Of a stretch of DNA of 34,976 nucleotides, positions 18,472 through 27,141 are shown piece by piece. Numbering within the stretch: position 1 is the stretch's first letter; each line of letters begins with the position of its first letter. A program made the position numbers and the translations under genes. This stretch comes from an uncultured Clostridia bacterium (GTDB taxonomy: Bacteria > Bacillota > Clostridia > Oscillospirales > Oscillospiraceae): NCBI GenBank assembly GCA_946186225.1, contig CAMHMK010000005.1, positions 1 through 34,976 of the forward strand, given 5' to 3'. The notes under the pieces are model-generated. The model did no database searches and had not been told where the DNA came from. It was given only the letters and a program-made list of their open reading frames with translations.

Positions 18472-19350
18472 TTATTCGATGTTCTGGATCTGCTCCCGGA
18501 TCTTTTCCAGCTCGGCCTTCATGTTGACCACGGTCCGGGCCAGTTCCAGGTCTCCGCACTTGGAGCCGATGGTGTTGGTCTCGCGGTTGATCTCCTGCAT
18601 CAGGAAATCAAGCTTCCGGCCGATCGGCTCGGAGGCCGAGAGCATGGTCTCCAGCTGGGCCAGGTGGCTGCGCAGGCGGACCGTCTCCTCGTCCACGGCC
18701 ACCTTGTCCGCGTAGACGGCGGCCTCGGTCAGGATGCGGGCTTCGTCCACGGTGGCGGAGGCCAGGACCTCCTGCATCCGGGCGTAGAGCTTTTCCCGGT
18801 ATTCGGCTACGGTGGCGGGGCTGCGGGTCTCCACAAAGGAGACCATTTCCGCGATCCCGGCGGCCTTCGCCCGAAGATCGTTGGCCAGGGCCTGTCCCTC
18901 GGCGGCGCGCATGGCGTCGTAGCCGGCCAGGGCCTGCTCGGTCACATCGAGGAGTTGGGTCTTGAGCAGGTCCTCGTCCTCCTCGGCCTTCTCCACGGAG
19001 AAGACTTCGGGCAGGCGGCTGAGCGCCGTGGCGGAGATGTCGTCGCGGACGCCGTAGTCCGAGACCATCTGGCGCATGGCGCTGAGATAGCCCTCCAAAA
19101 CCGAGCGGTTCAGGGCGATGTTCACGCTGCCGCTCTGGGTCTGGTTGACGGTCACGAAGACGTCCACCTTGCCGCGGGAGACGTGCTGCTTGACACGCTG
19201 CTTGATGGCGTCCTCGGCGAAGGCGTAGAGCCGGGGCAGCTTCACCGTGCAGTCGAGATAGCGGTTGTTGACGGAGCGGACCTCGACGGCGATCTGCTTG
19301 TCCGCATATTCACCCAGGGCCCGTCCGTATCCGGTCATACTTTTGATCAC
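18472..19350 (-). CDS. YicC/YloC family endoribonuclease
   Basis: [33 protein letters not shown]...[22 protein letters not shown] start at 19350 with AAGGAGA upstream. Confidence 0.93.
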   Translation of the reverse strand: MIKSMTGYGRALGEYADKQIAVEVRSVNNRYLDCTVKLPRLYAFAEDAIKQRVKQHVSRGKVDVFVTVNQTQSGSVNIALNRSVLEGYLSAMRQMVSDYGVRDDISATALSRLPEVFSVEKAEEDEDLLKTQLLDVTEQALAGYDAMRAAEGQALANDLRAKAAGIAEMVSFVETRSPATVAEYREKLYARMQEVLASATVDEARILTEAAVYADKVAVDEETVRLRSHLAQLETMLSASEPIGRKLDFLMQEINRETNTIGSKCGDLELARTVVNMKAELEKIREQIQNIE

Positions 19351-19416
19351 GCTTGTATTCTCCTTATATGGCGCGGTATGGACCTGCGCCGTCATTTTCT
19401 CATTCGGGGCCGGGGC

Positions 19417-20034
19417 TCAGCAGCCTTCGCAAATGCTCTCACACAGCGCCTCGCAAAGGCACTCGGAGAGGCAGCCACAGGCGGCCCAGCCCGTTTTCCC
19501 GGCAAAGCTTCGTTTCACCTTGGCGGCAGGCGGCAGCTCGGTCAGGATCATCCCGGAGGCGGCCTTGTATTCATCGTTCCTGGGCGCCAGCTTCGTCGCC
19601 TGATCCACGTATTGGCAGGCCTCATCCAGCCAGCCCTGCTTCCAGCGGGTCATGCCCCGCAAATAGACGTACTCCGGATTCGTCTCGACATCCGGCTGGG
19701 CGGAAAGCAGCGCGTCGGCTTCCTCCACGTCGCCCGCGTTCAGCAGCCTGCGCACCCGGACGGAAACGCTCTCCCCCGCAGGGGAATCGGCGGCAGGCTT
19801 CGGCGCGGGCAGCTCGAAGCTGGGCGGTTCCACCGGCTCCGGGGCAGCGAGCAGACGGTATGCAGCCCGGATCTGTTCCCGCTTTTGGGCCGCCATGTCG
19901 GCGAGCGGGCTGCCCAGGTACTTCATCTCATCAAACCGCGCGAGTTGATTGTCGCAGGCGGCCTGCAGCTCGGCCTGAGAGGCGGTCTCCGAAACGCCGA
20001 GGAGCCTGCAGGCGTTTTTCTGTTCTTCGGTCAA
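19417..20034 (-). CDS. Degenerate J-domain-like protein with TPR-like repeat and C-terminal cysteine cluster
   Basis: LTEEQKNACRLLGVSETASQAELQAACDNQLARFDEMKYLGSPLADMAAQKREQIRAAYRLL aligns with the neighbouring J domain but lacks HPD; tail CGCLSECLCEALCESICEGC. TTG start at 20034 with GAGAGGAG SD. Confidence 0.75.
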   Translation of the reverse strand: MTEEQKNACRLLGVSETASQAELQAACDNQLARFDEMKYLGSPLADMAAQKREQIRAAYRLLAAPEPVEPPSFELPAPKPAADSPAGESVSVRVRRLLNAGDVEEADALLSAQPDVETNPEYVYLRGMTRWKQGWLDEACQYVDQATKLAPRNDEYKAASGMILTELPPAAKVKRSFAGKTGWAACGCLSECLCEALCESICEGC

Positions 20035-20047
20035 TCTGGCGCTCCTC

Positions 20048-20581
20048 TCAGTGCAGTCTGGGCAGAACCGTGCGTCCAAACCAGGTGATCAGCCCGGAAA
20101 AGGCGATATCGTAGAACACGAATGCGGCCGTCAGGCCAACGGCCAGCAGCCAGGGTCCGAAGCGCATGCCCAAAACCTGCTCAGGCAGGGCCGCAGTAAA
20201 GACCCCGCGGAAGGCAAGAAGAAGCAGGGCCGCGCAGGCCGCGAAGCCCAGAAGCTTGAGGAGCCAGCCGAGCCAGGGCTTGCCGAACCGGGTCTGCAGC
20301 CCTTCGATCAGGGCCTTCCAGATCGGATAGTGGCCGAAGAAAAACACGAACCAGAGGGGTGCGGTCTTCTCCGGCAGAAGCAGCAGGCCGAGGATGGCGG
20401 CGACGATCGAAGCGCCGGCAGCCCAGCCATAGCCGCAGGCCAGGACCACGACGGCGGGGAAAATGCCCGCCAGGGCCGTGACGCCCAGCGTTACCCGCGG
20501 GATCAGAAGGCTCAGCGCCATGCAGGCAACGCAGAGGGCGGAGATCATGGCCGAGAGGGTCAGCTTCCTGGTCCGGCTCAA
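20048..20581 (-). CDS. Integral membrane protein (ECF transporter S-component-like)
   Basis: 177 aa, about five to six TM segments; 4-nt overlap with upstream J-domain gene. Confidence 0.65.
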   Translation of the reverse strand: MSRTRKLTLSAMISALCVACMALSLLIPRVTLGVTALAGIFPAVVVLACGYGWAAGASIVAAILGLLLLPEKTAPLWFVFFFGHYPIWKALIEGLQTRFGKPWLGWLLKLLGFAACAALLLLAFRGVFTAALPEQVLGMRFGPWLLAVGLTAAFVFYDIAFSGLITWFGRTVLPRLH

Positions 20582-21228
20582 CGTCCGCAGCCTCCTCCCC
20601 CGCAGAGGCAGTTCAGGCAGAGCAGCGCGTTGCAGATGTTGCAGGCGTCGTTCAGATCGGAGCTCTGCTGATAGTTGGTCTGTCGGTAGGGCGAATAGGT
20701 CCCGGAAACTCTCTGCAGGGCGGAGCGATACTGGATGTTGCCCGGCTGCATGGAGCAGGCCATCTGATAGTTCTGGGCGGCCTCATCCAGCCAGCCGCGG
20801 CGGAAGGCGATCTCGCCCCGGAGGTAGTACCACTCGGCGTCGCGATTCGGCATGCCGTTGAGCATGGATTCCGCTGCGTCCAGACGATTGGAATTGAGCA
20901 GGCTGCGGACCTCCCGGTACTGCGACCCGCCGGTGCTGCCCTGGTAGCCGTAGCCGTAGCTGTAGCTGTTGGAGGCGGACTGCTGGCTGCCGTACTGGTA
21001 GCCGCCCGAGGACGAGCTGCCGTAGGATGTGCCGCCGGCGGCCCGGGCCTTCGTGATGGAATCGTAGGCCTCGTTGATCTGCTTCATCTTTTCGGAGGCC
21101 AGGTCCGCCAGAGGGTTGTCCGCATAGTTGTCGGGGTGATATTTTTTCACGAGGTCGTGATAGGCTTTTTTGATCTCGCTGTCCGATGCGTTGCGCGAGA
21201 CGCCGAGCACCTCATAGGGATCGTTCAT
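20578..21228 (-). CDS. J-domain (DnaJ-like) protein with low-complexity Tyr/Gly/Ser/Gln linker, TPR-like segment and C-terminal cysteine cluster
   Basis: [58 protein letters not shown] (intact HPD); linker [39 protein letters not shown]; tail [21 protein letters not shown]. Confidence 0.9.
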   Translation of the reverse strand: MNDPYEVLGVSRNASDSEIKKAYHDLVKKYHPDNYADNPLADLASEKMKQINEAYDSITKARAAGGTSYGSSSSGGYQYGSQQSASNSYSYGYGYQGSTGGSQYREVRSLLNSNRLDAAESMLNGMPNRDAEWYYLRGEIAFRRGWLDEAAQNYQMACSMQPGNIQYRSALQRVSGTYSPYRQTNYQQSSDLNDACNICNALLCLNCLCGGGGCGR

Positions 21229-22118
21229 GGTTGATTCTCCTTTCGGGGAAATTCTTTCGCTTTGGCCCGAAAACGCCCGGTCTTCACGGCCGTGTAGACC
21301 GCAGGGAGACCGAGGTAGACGATGTTTTCCAGAAGCGCCCCATACTGCCGCACGGGCAGAAGCGAGAGGGCCGCTCCGGCCAGGTTGACGCTGCTGTCCA
21401 TGAGCCGGCCCAGATAGGCCAGGTCCTCCGCCTGCAGCCCCGTCTGCGTGGGAACAAAGCGATAGCGCAGCGGGTTATAGCCGTCGGCGCGAAGATCTTC
21501 GGCCAGATCATCCAGGGCGTCGCAGAGATAGATATGCCGGCCCACCTGATAGAGCAGGGCCTGCGCCGGTCGGCGGACCGCCTCGTCGGGCAGGTCGTCG
21601 GCGCAGGCGGAGACGATGGCGGCAAAGGCGTCCGCCGTGGCGTCCAGGCTGGGGCTTTGGGCCGCCTCGAGTTCGGAAAGCGCCAGGAGCTTGGCCCGGA
21701 CCAGGTCCGCAAATTCCGGGGCGTCCTTGGAGGCCTTTTTCCAGGGGCGATGATAGACCAGCTTCAGCAGTCGGTAGCCGAGGCCCTTCCAGAAGCCGCT
21801 GTCGCGGATATTGTCCAGGATCTTGCAGTAACACAGGATGACCGTGCAGGCCGACACGCGGTCATAGCCCCCGTCGTCACAGATGCAGGGCTTTTTCCGC
21901 CAGAACCGGGCAGGGCAAAAGCAGTTCCGGGTCCGGGCCGCAGGGCGAACCGACGCGCGGACCAGGAAGAGAAAGGTCATATCGTAGTTGACCAGGAAGC
22001 GGCTGCGAAAGCCGTAGCGCTTTGCCAGCGCCCGGCACAGCCCGCAGTAGGCCGCGTGATAGGCGTCATAATCCCGGACGCGCAGCTCCGGCTGCAGCGG
22101 TCTGACGTAGCCGAACAT
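21225..22118 (-). CDS. DUF5685-like protein
   Basis: 297 aa [37 protein letters not shown]...; CxxC/CxC motifs; overlaps neighbours on both sides. Confidence 0.75.
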   Translation of the reverse strand: MFGYVRPLQPELRVRDYDAYHAAYCGLCRALAKRYGFRSRFLVNYDMTFLFLVRASVRPAARTRNCFCPARFWRKKPCICDDGGYDRVSACTVILCYCKILDNIRDSGFWKGLGYRLLKLVYHRPWKKASKDAPEFADLVRAKLLALSELEAAQSPSLDATADAFAAIVSACADDLPDEAVRRPAQALLYQVGRHIYLCDALDDLAEDLRADGYNPLRYRFVPTQTGLQAEDLAYLGRLMDSSVNLAGAALSLLPVRQYGALLENIVYLGLPAVYTAVKTGRFRAKAKEFPRKENQP

Positions 22119-23389
22119 CAGTCCTCCGTGGGCTCTGTAGACTCGGCAGTCGGCGTCACGCTGACGCTGACCTGGACCTCATCCACCACGCCGACGTCCG
22201 GATGGGTTTCGTTGACGACCCGGCCGACCACGGTGAAGCTGCCGGTCTGGGTATTGCCTTCGAGATCCACCAGAATATAGATGCCGCTGTCCGTGCTGTC
22301 GCGCAGCTTGGTGACCTCTGAGGTCGCACCGCGGACCGTCACATTGACGCTCTTGGACGTTACGCTGGTGTCATAGCCCTCCATCTGGTTGACCACTCGG
22401 ATGTCCGTGACCGGGATAATGGCGCGGCTGATGCCGGAGATGACGACCGTGACCTCCACCTTGGTCTCGCCGGTCTCGTTGGTGACGCCGGCGGGCAGAT
22501 TCAGGTTGAAGGTAAAGGTCTGCCGCTCCTGGATCTTGGAAAGCTCGATGGGTGTTCCGACGGTCAGTGTATCCTCCATGGCGTCCACGACCTCTGCATT
22601 GCCCTTGACGGTAATGGTTTCGGTGGAGAAGGTGACCGTCGCATTGTCGGAGCTGACGCCCTTGCCGTCCACCAGGTCGACCCGGAGGGCGATCTGTCTG
22701 GAACGGAGGATCTGGAGGGTCAGCGTAGCCTCGGTCACACTCGCCTCGGTGTGCTCCGAGAGGGTGACGATGTTGCCCTCGGCGTCGCAGAAGGAAAAGG
22801 GCATCGTCTGGATCACCGTCTCATTGAGCGTGGAGAGGTCAACCTCCAGCCGCGCTTCCTTGATCTGGGCGATCTCCTCCGCGGGTCCGGTCAGCACGAC
22901 CTCTTCCGGATCCAGCGTGGCGCTGCCGGTCTCGGCCGTGTAGCCCTCGGGAACAGAGCCCTGCCAGGAAACGGTGATCGGGACGGTCTTGGTCTCCAGC
23001 TTGGCCACGGTGACCGTGACGCGGCTGCTGGACTGCCGCAGAATATCCACGTCGTTGGAATTGACGGTGTCCGGATAGATCACGCTGTAGCTCAGCTCAT
23101 AGGTGCCCTCGGCACGGATCTTGCTGGCGTCGGCTGCAATGCGGATGGAACTGCTGTTGAGCTTAGCCAGATTGATGCGGGACGAGCTGAGCTCCAGCCA
23201 GATGCTGTCGGTCTGCTGCTCGGTGATGATCAGGCCTCGTTCTTCCAGGACGATGCTGCCGTCCACGGTCACGGGAATATCGCTGATGCGCGCCGTGGCC
23301 TCCGGAGCAACGCTGGTGACGACATAGAGCCAGAGCGCACTGGCGGCGAGCAGGGAGATCAGAAGGGTCACGATTTTACGGCCTTGCAT
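22118..23389 (-). CDS. cdaR: YbbR-domain protein, CdaA regulator
   Basis: 423 aa; N-terminal TM (LLISLLAASALWLYVVTSV), repeated YbbR-like domains; overlaps cdaA. Confidence 0.92.
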   Translation of the reverse strand: MQGRKIVTLLISLLAASALWLYVVTSVAPEATARISDIPVTVDGSIVLEERGLIITEQQTDSIWLELSSSRINLAKLNSSSIRIAADASKIRAEGTYELSYSVIYPDTVNSNDVDILRQSSSRVTVTVAKLETKTVPITVSWQGSVPEGYTAETGSATLDPEEVVLTGPAEEIAQIKEARLEVDLSTLNETVIQTMPFSFCDAEGNIVTLSEHTEASVTEATLTLQILRSRQIALRVDLVDGKGVSSDNATVTFSTETITVKGNAEVVDAMEDTLTVGTPIELSKIQERQTFTFNLNLPAGVTNETGETKVEVTVVISGISRAIIPVTDIRVVNQMEGYDTSVTSKSVNVTVRGATSEVTKLRDSTDSGIYILVDLEGNTQTGSFTVVGRVVNETHPDVGVVDEVQVSVSVTPTAESTEPTED

Positions 23390-24248
23390 CCTTGCCGCCT
23401 CCTTTCCTGTGGCTCTTGAGCTTGTCGATGACCGAGCCCTTTTTCACCTCTCCGATCAACTCCTGCGTGAGCAGCTTGCGAAGCGTCTCTGTGGACAGAT
23501 ACCGCTTGAGCATACCGTTGATGGCCACGCTGATGGTGCCGGTCTCCTCGGAGACGATGACGACCACGCAGTCGGCGGTCTCGCTCATGCCCACGCCCGC
23601 GCGGTGGCGGGTGCCGAGATCGGAGCTCAGGTTGCGGTTCTCCGTGAGCGGAAGCAGACAGCCGGCGGATTCGATGCGGCCGGCGTTGATGATCATGCCG
23701 CCGTCATGCAGGGACGCCTTCGGGAAGAAAATATTGCGGATGAGCTCCTGGGAGACCGCAGCGTCCACCTTCGTGCCGGTGCCGCTGATCTGCTCGAGAG
23801 AGTTTTCCCGTTCAAAGACGATCAGCGCGCCGACGCGTTCCTTGGACATGACCTCGCAGGCCTCGACGGTCTCGCGGATGACCTCGGGCATCGAGTTCTC
23901 CGCGCCGGAGCTGCTGATGCCGATCAGATCACGCATCGAGCGGCCGCCGATCTTCTCCAGGAAGCGGCGCAGCTCCGGCTGGAACACGATGACCAGGGCC
24001 ACAAAGCCCAGCTCAAGCACCCGCTCCAGCAGGTAATTGATCGTGTGGAAATTCAGAAGGTCCGTGACGACGGTCACGATCAGAAGGATCACGATCGCCT
24101 TGGCGATGCGGAACGCGCTGGTGGTTCGGATCAGGTTGATGACCTGATAGATCACAAAGGCCACCAGCAGAATATCGAGGATATCCACCACAGTGATGCT
24201 CGGAAAGGTATTCCTGATATTCGTTAGGAATTCCTGTATTTGTTTCAT
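23376..24248 (-). CDS. cdaA: Diadenylate cyclase CdaA
   Basis: 290 aa; three N-terminal TMs, DAC motifs LHDGGMII and GTRHRAGVG. Confidence 0.96.
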   Translation of the reverse strand: MKQIQEFLTNIRNTFPSITVVDILDILLVAFVIYQVINLIRTTSAFRIAKAIVILLIVTVVTDLLNFHTINYLLERVLELGFVALVIVFQPELRRFLEKIGGRSMRDLIGISSSGAENSMPEVIRETVEACEVMSKERVGALIVFERENSLEQISGTGTKVDAAVSQELIRNIFFPKASLHDGGMIINAGRIESAGCLLPLTENRNLSSDLGTRHRAGVGMSETADCVVVIVSEETGTISVAINGMLKRYLSTETLRKLLTQELIGEVKKGSVIDKLKSHRKGGGKDARP

Positions 24249-24310
24249 TCAAATCTCCTGTCTGGCCTGATTGGTTTGGCTGTTTACAATACACCTATTT
24301 TATCTATAGG

Positions 24311-24339
24311 ATTATACATGAAGTCTTCCAAAATAGCAA
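24311..24339 (-). promoter_or_regulatory. SigA-type promoter of the cdaA operon
   Basis: Minus strand TTGCTA-17 nt-TATAAT upstream of cdaA. Confidence 0.75.
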
Positions 24340-24377
24340 GGGTTTTCTCCACCGGGAACGTGATTTTTACACATTTT

Positions 24378-25490
24378 TCAGAAATACAGCTGCTTTGCGG
24401 TCCGGACCAGAGCAAGCAGATCCTCCGGCTGCGTCATAGACGAAACCGAGGCGCGGATGGTTCCATCCGGAAAGGTCCCTGCGGTCTGATGGGCCAGCGG
24501 GGCACAGTGCAGTCCGGCGCGCAGGGCGATGCCCCGGGCCGCAAACCGGGCTGCCGCCTCCACGGGATCAACCCCCGGGATGCGGAAGGACAGGACTCCC
24601 GCCTGGTCGGGCCCGGTCCAGACCTCCGATCCGAGGCGGCGCAGGTCCTCCGCGGCCCGGCGGAGCATTCGCCGTTCGGCCGCCAGGACCCGCGTGTGGT
24701 CCAGGCTCCGGACATATTCCAGCCCCGCCCCAAGACCGGCGATCCCGGGGACGTTCGCCGTGCCGGCCTCCAGACGGTCCGGAAGGAACTCCGGCATGGC
24801 CTGAGATGCGGACTGGCTCCCGGTGCCGCCGAAGCGCAGGGGCTCCGGCATTCTGCCGCAGAGCAGCAGTCCGGTCCCCTGCGGACCGAACAGTCCCTTA
24901 TGCCCCGGCATGGCCACAAAGGCGGCCTGCCAGGCGCGCAGGCGGACCGGCAGAAGCCCGGCCGCCTGCGAGGCGTCCACGATCAGCGCCACGCCCCGAC
25001 CGGCGCAGAGGGCTGCGATTTCCTCGATCGGCAGCACGGCGCCGAAAACGTTCGACACCTGAGTGCAGACCACGCAGGCGGTCTCGGGTGTGACGGCCTC
25101 GGAAAAGGCCTCGGCCCAGGCTTTGCCTGCAAACAGCGGCGCGCGGACCGGGACCACCGCCGCGTCCAGGTTGTGCAGGGGCCGCGTGACCGCGTTGTGC
25201 TCCAGGCCGGAAATCACCACCCGGTCCCCGGGACGAACCAGGGTCCGGATGGCGATATTCAGACCTTCGGTGGCGCAGGATGTGAAGCAGACGTCCTCCG
25301 GCGCGCAATCAAAGAGCTCCGCCGCCATGGCGCGGGTCTGATAGACCGTCCGCTCGGCGGCCTGGGCCGCCGGGTAGCCGCCCCGCCCCGGGCTCGCGCA
25401 GGTCTGCATCGCCTTCCCGACCGCCCGGCAGACCGAGGGCGGCTTGAGAAAGGTTGTGGCAGCGCTGTCGAGATAGATCACGGCTCCCAC
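24378..25490 (-). CDS. Cysteine desulfurase-family class V aminotransferase
   Basis: VIYLDSAATTFLKPPSV..., ISGLEHNAVTRPL, MPGHKGLFGPQGTG (PLP lysine). Real start may be a few codons downstream of the ORF start. Confidence 0.9.
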   Translation of the reverse strand: MGAVIYLDSAATTFLKPPSVCRAVGKAMQTCASPGRGGYPAAQAAERTVYQTRAMAAELFDCAPEDVCFTSCATEGLNIAIRTLVRPGDRVVISGLEHNAVTRPLHNLDAAVVPVRAPLFAGKAWAEAFSEAVTPETACVVCTQVSNVFGAVLPIEEIAALCAGRGVALIVDASQAAGLLPVRLRAWQAAFVAMPGHKGLFGPQGTGLLLCGRMPEPLRFGGTGSQSASQAMPEFLPDRLEAGTANVPGIAGLGAGLEYVRSLDHTRVLAAERRMLRRAAEDLRRLGSEVWTGPDQAGVLSFRIPGVDPVEAAARFAARGIALRAGLHCAPLAHQTAGTFPDGTIRASVSSMTQPEDLLALVRTAKQLYF

Positions 25491-25732
25491 CTCCCGAAGC
25501 GCCCGTCCGGCTCGCGCAGCCAGATCGAGGTCGGCGGATTCCCGGCGCGACGCAGCGCCTCGACCGCCGCGTAGGCGTCTGACCGACGCAGCGTGAGCGC
25601 GTAGGCGCAGCCGGCAGCGGAGATCTGCGCCGGGCTGCGGCGCAGGCTGCTGCGAAGGCCCATCCGCTGAACCGTTGCCGCGGCGCTCTGGCCGTGGGTC
25701 ACGGAACGAAATACAAGATATACGTCATACAT
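25478..25732 (-). CDS. DUF3343-like small protein (putative Se/S carrier)
   Basis: MYDVYLVFRSVTHGQSAAATVQRMGLRSSLRRSPAQISAAGCAYALTLRRSDAYAAVEALRRAG; overlaps cysteine desulfurase gene. Confidence 0.78.
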   Translation of the reverse strand: MYDVYLVFRSVTHGQSAAATVQRMGLRSSLRRSPAQISAAGCAYALTLRRSDAYAAVEALRRAGNPPTSIWLREPDGRFGRWEP

Positions 25733-25795
25733 GCTCTCTCCCTCCCGTCTCATCCTATGCAGGGCGGGCAGAAAATGCGCGGGTCTTGTCGGAAG

Positions 25796-25837
25796 GGAAA
25801 ACCGGAGCACCGTCGCAGCTTCGCGGCGGTGCTCCGG
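25796..25837 (-). terminator. Rho-independent terminator of vanZ-radC
   Basis: Minus strand CCGGAGCACCGCCGC GAAGCT GCGACGGTGCTCCGG TTTTCCC. Confidence 0.75.
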
Positions 25838-25845
25838 CAAGAGCC

Positions 25846-26565
25846 TCAATCCTGTGATGAGATATTCAGCATTCCGCTGGATTTCATGGATACGTAGGAC
25901 CGCCCGGAGACCACGATGTGGTCAGCCAGCGTAACGTCCATCAGGTCCAGGGCGCGGCGCAGGCCGTCGGTATAGCGGACGTCCTCCAGAGACGGAAGCG
26001 CGCTGCCGCCCAGATGGTTGTGGGCCAGGATGACCGTGGAGGCGTTGTTCAGCAGGGCGACCTCCACGACCCGACGGTAGGGCAGATTGACAGCGCTCAC
26101 CGTGCCGCGGGTCAGCTCCCGGAAATCCTGAAGGCGGCAGGAATTGTCCAAACACATCAGGAACGCCCGCTCCTCCCGGTAGTCTCCGAGCTGTGCGACC
26201 AGGTATTTTCCGATGGCCGGGATCGTGCGGAAGACCTTTTCGCCGGCCAGCCGCGCCTGCTCCACGCGATTCCAGAGTGCCGCGGAAAACCGGATCAGGA
26301 CAGCCGTTCTGGGGCCGACGCCGGAGACTGTGACCAGCTGCTCGACCGGCGCCGTAAAGACCTTGTGCAGATCTCCGAAGGTATCCAGCAGGCGATGGGC
26401 AAGCTCATTGGTGTTGATCCGCGGCAGGGCATAACCGAGGAGGAACTCCAGGACCTCCACGTCGGAGAAGCCGTCAATTCCGGTTTTCAAAAAGCGCCCC
26501 TGCATCCGGCTGCGGTGTCCGGCATGGAGATTCTTTGCCTGTTGGGATGGATCTTGCTGTGTCAT
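25846..26565 (-). CDS. radC: RadC-family JAB/MPN domain protein
   Basis: 239 aa; ILAHNHLGGSALPSLEDVRYTDGLRRALDLMDVTLADHIVVSG; HhH region VSGVGPRTA. Confidence 0.92.
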   Translation of the reverse strand: MTQQDPSQQAKNLHAGHRSRMQGRFLKTGIDGFSDVEVLEFLLGYALPRINTNELAHRLLDTFGDLHKVFTAPVEQLVTVSGVGPRTAVLIRFSAALWNRVEQARLAGEKVFRTIPAIGKYLVAQLGDYREERAFLMCLDNSCRLQDFRELTRGTVSAVNLPYRRVVEVALLNNASTVILAHNHLGGSALPSLEDVRYTDGLRRALDLMDVTLADHIVVSGRSYVSMKSSGMLNISSQD

Positions 26566-27017
26566 CGCGATCTCTCCTTTTTCCGTTTCTGTATGCCGCG
26601 CAGGCGGCGGACGGCCCAGGCGGCAAGACAGCCGAGGAGGACCCCGCAGCCGTCGATCAGAACGTCCCGGAGCTCCCCGCTCCGACCCGGGACGAAGCGC
26701 TGCGTGAGCTCGTCCAGCACAGCCGTCAGCAGGCCGCAGACCGGCGGCCAGGGCAGCGCCCTTCCGCCGAGCAGGAGGAAGTCCCCGGTGAGCAGCAGGC
26801 CCAGGACGGCAAACTCCGTCACGTGAGCCAGCTTGCGGACGATGTGATCCGTGATGGCCGGGAACACCTGCTGCAGCAGGCCAAGGACCCAGCCGCTCTC
26901 AGCCTTGGATTCCGTGGCCGGCTGCAGGGATCTGGTCAGGATGAAGCCGATCCAGACCAGGGTCAGTGCGGGCAGGAGGCGCTGCAGGAGCCGCTTGCCG
27001 GGCTTCTTTTTTTCCAT
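26562..27017 (-). CDS. VanZ-like family membrane protein
   Basis: MEKKKPGKRLLQRLLPALTLVWIGFILTRSLQPATES...KLAHVTEFAVLGLLL...DELTQRFVPGRSGELRDVLIDGCGVLLG. Confidence 0.88.
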   Translation of the reverse strand: MEKKKPGKRLLQRLLPALTLVWIGFILTRSLQPATESKAESGWVLGLLQQVFPAITDHIVRKLAHVTEFAVLGLLLTGDFLLLGGRALPWPPVCGLLTAVLDELTQRFVPGRSGELRDVLIDGCGVLLGCLAAWAVRRLRGIQKRKKERSR

Positions 27018-27081
27018 TTGCTTCTCCTTCCGTTCCTGTCCCCTCTTGCATATTTTTACACAAAAAGCGTCGAAAAATCCG

Positions 27082-27110
27082 TTTACAAACAAATCAGTAT
27101 CTGCTATGAT
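27082..27110 (+). promoter_or_regulatory. SigA-type promoter of the ABC transporter gene
   Basis: TTTACA-17 nt-TATGAT. Confidence 0.75.
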
Positions 27111-27141
27111 GGAAGCAGCTTCAAGGAAAGGTGTGACGCTT

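Noticed and set aside
18364-20088. 574-aa plus-strand ORF spanning yicC and the degenerate-J gene
   Set aside because: Antisense to two supported genes; codon-bias artefact.
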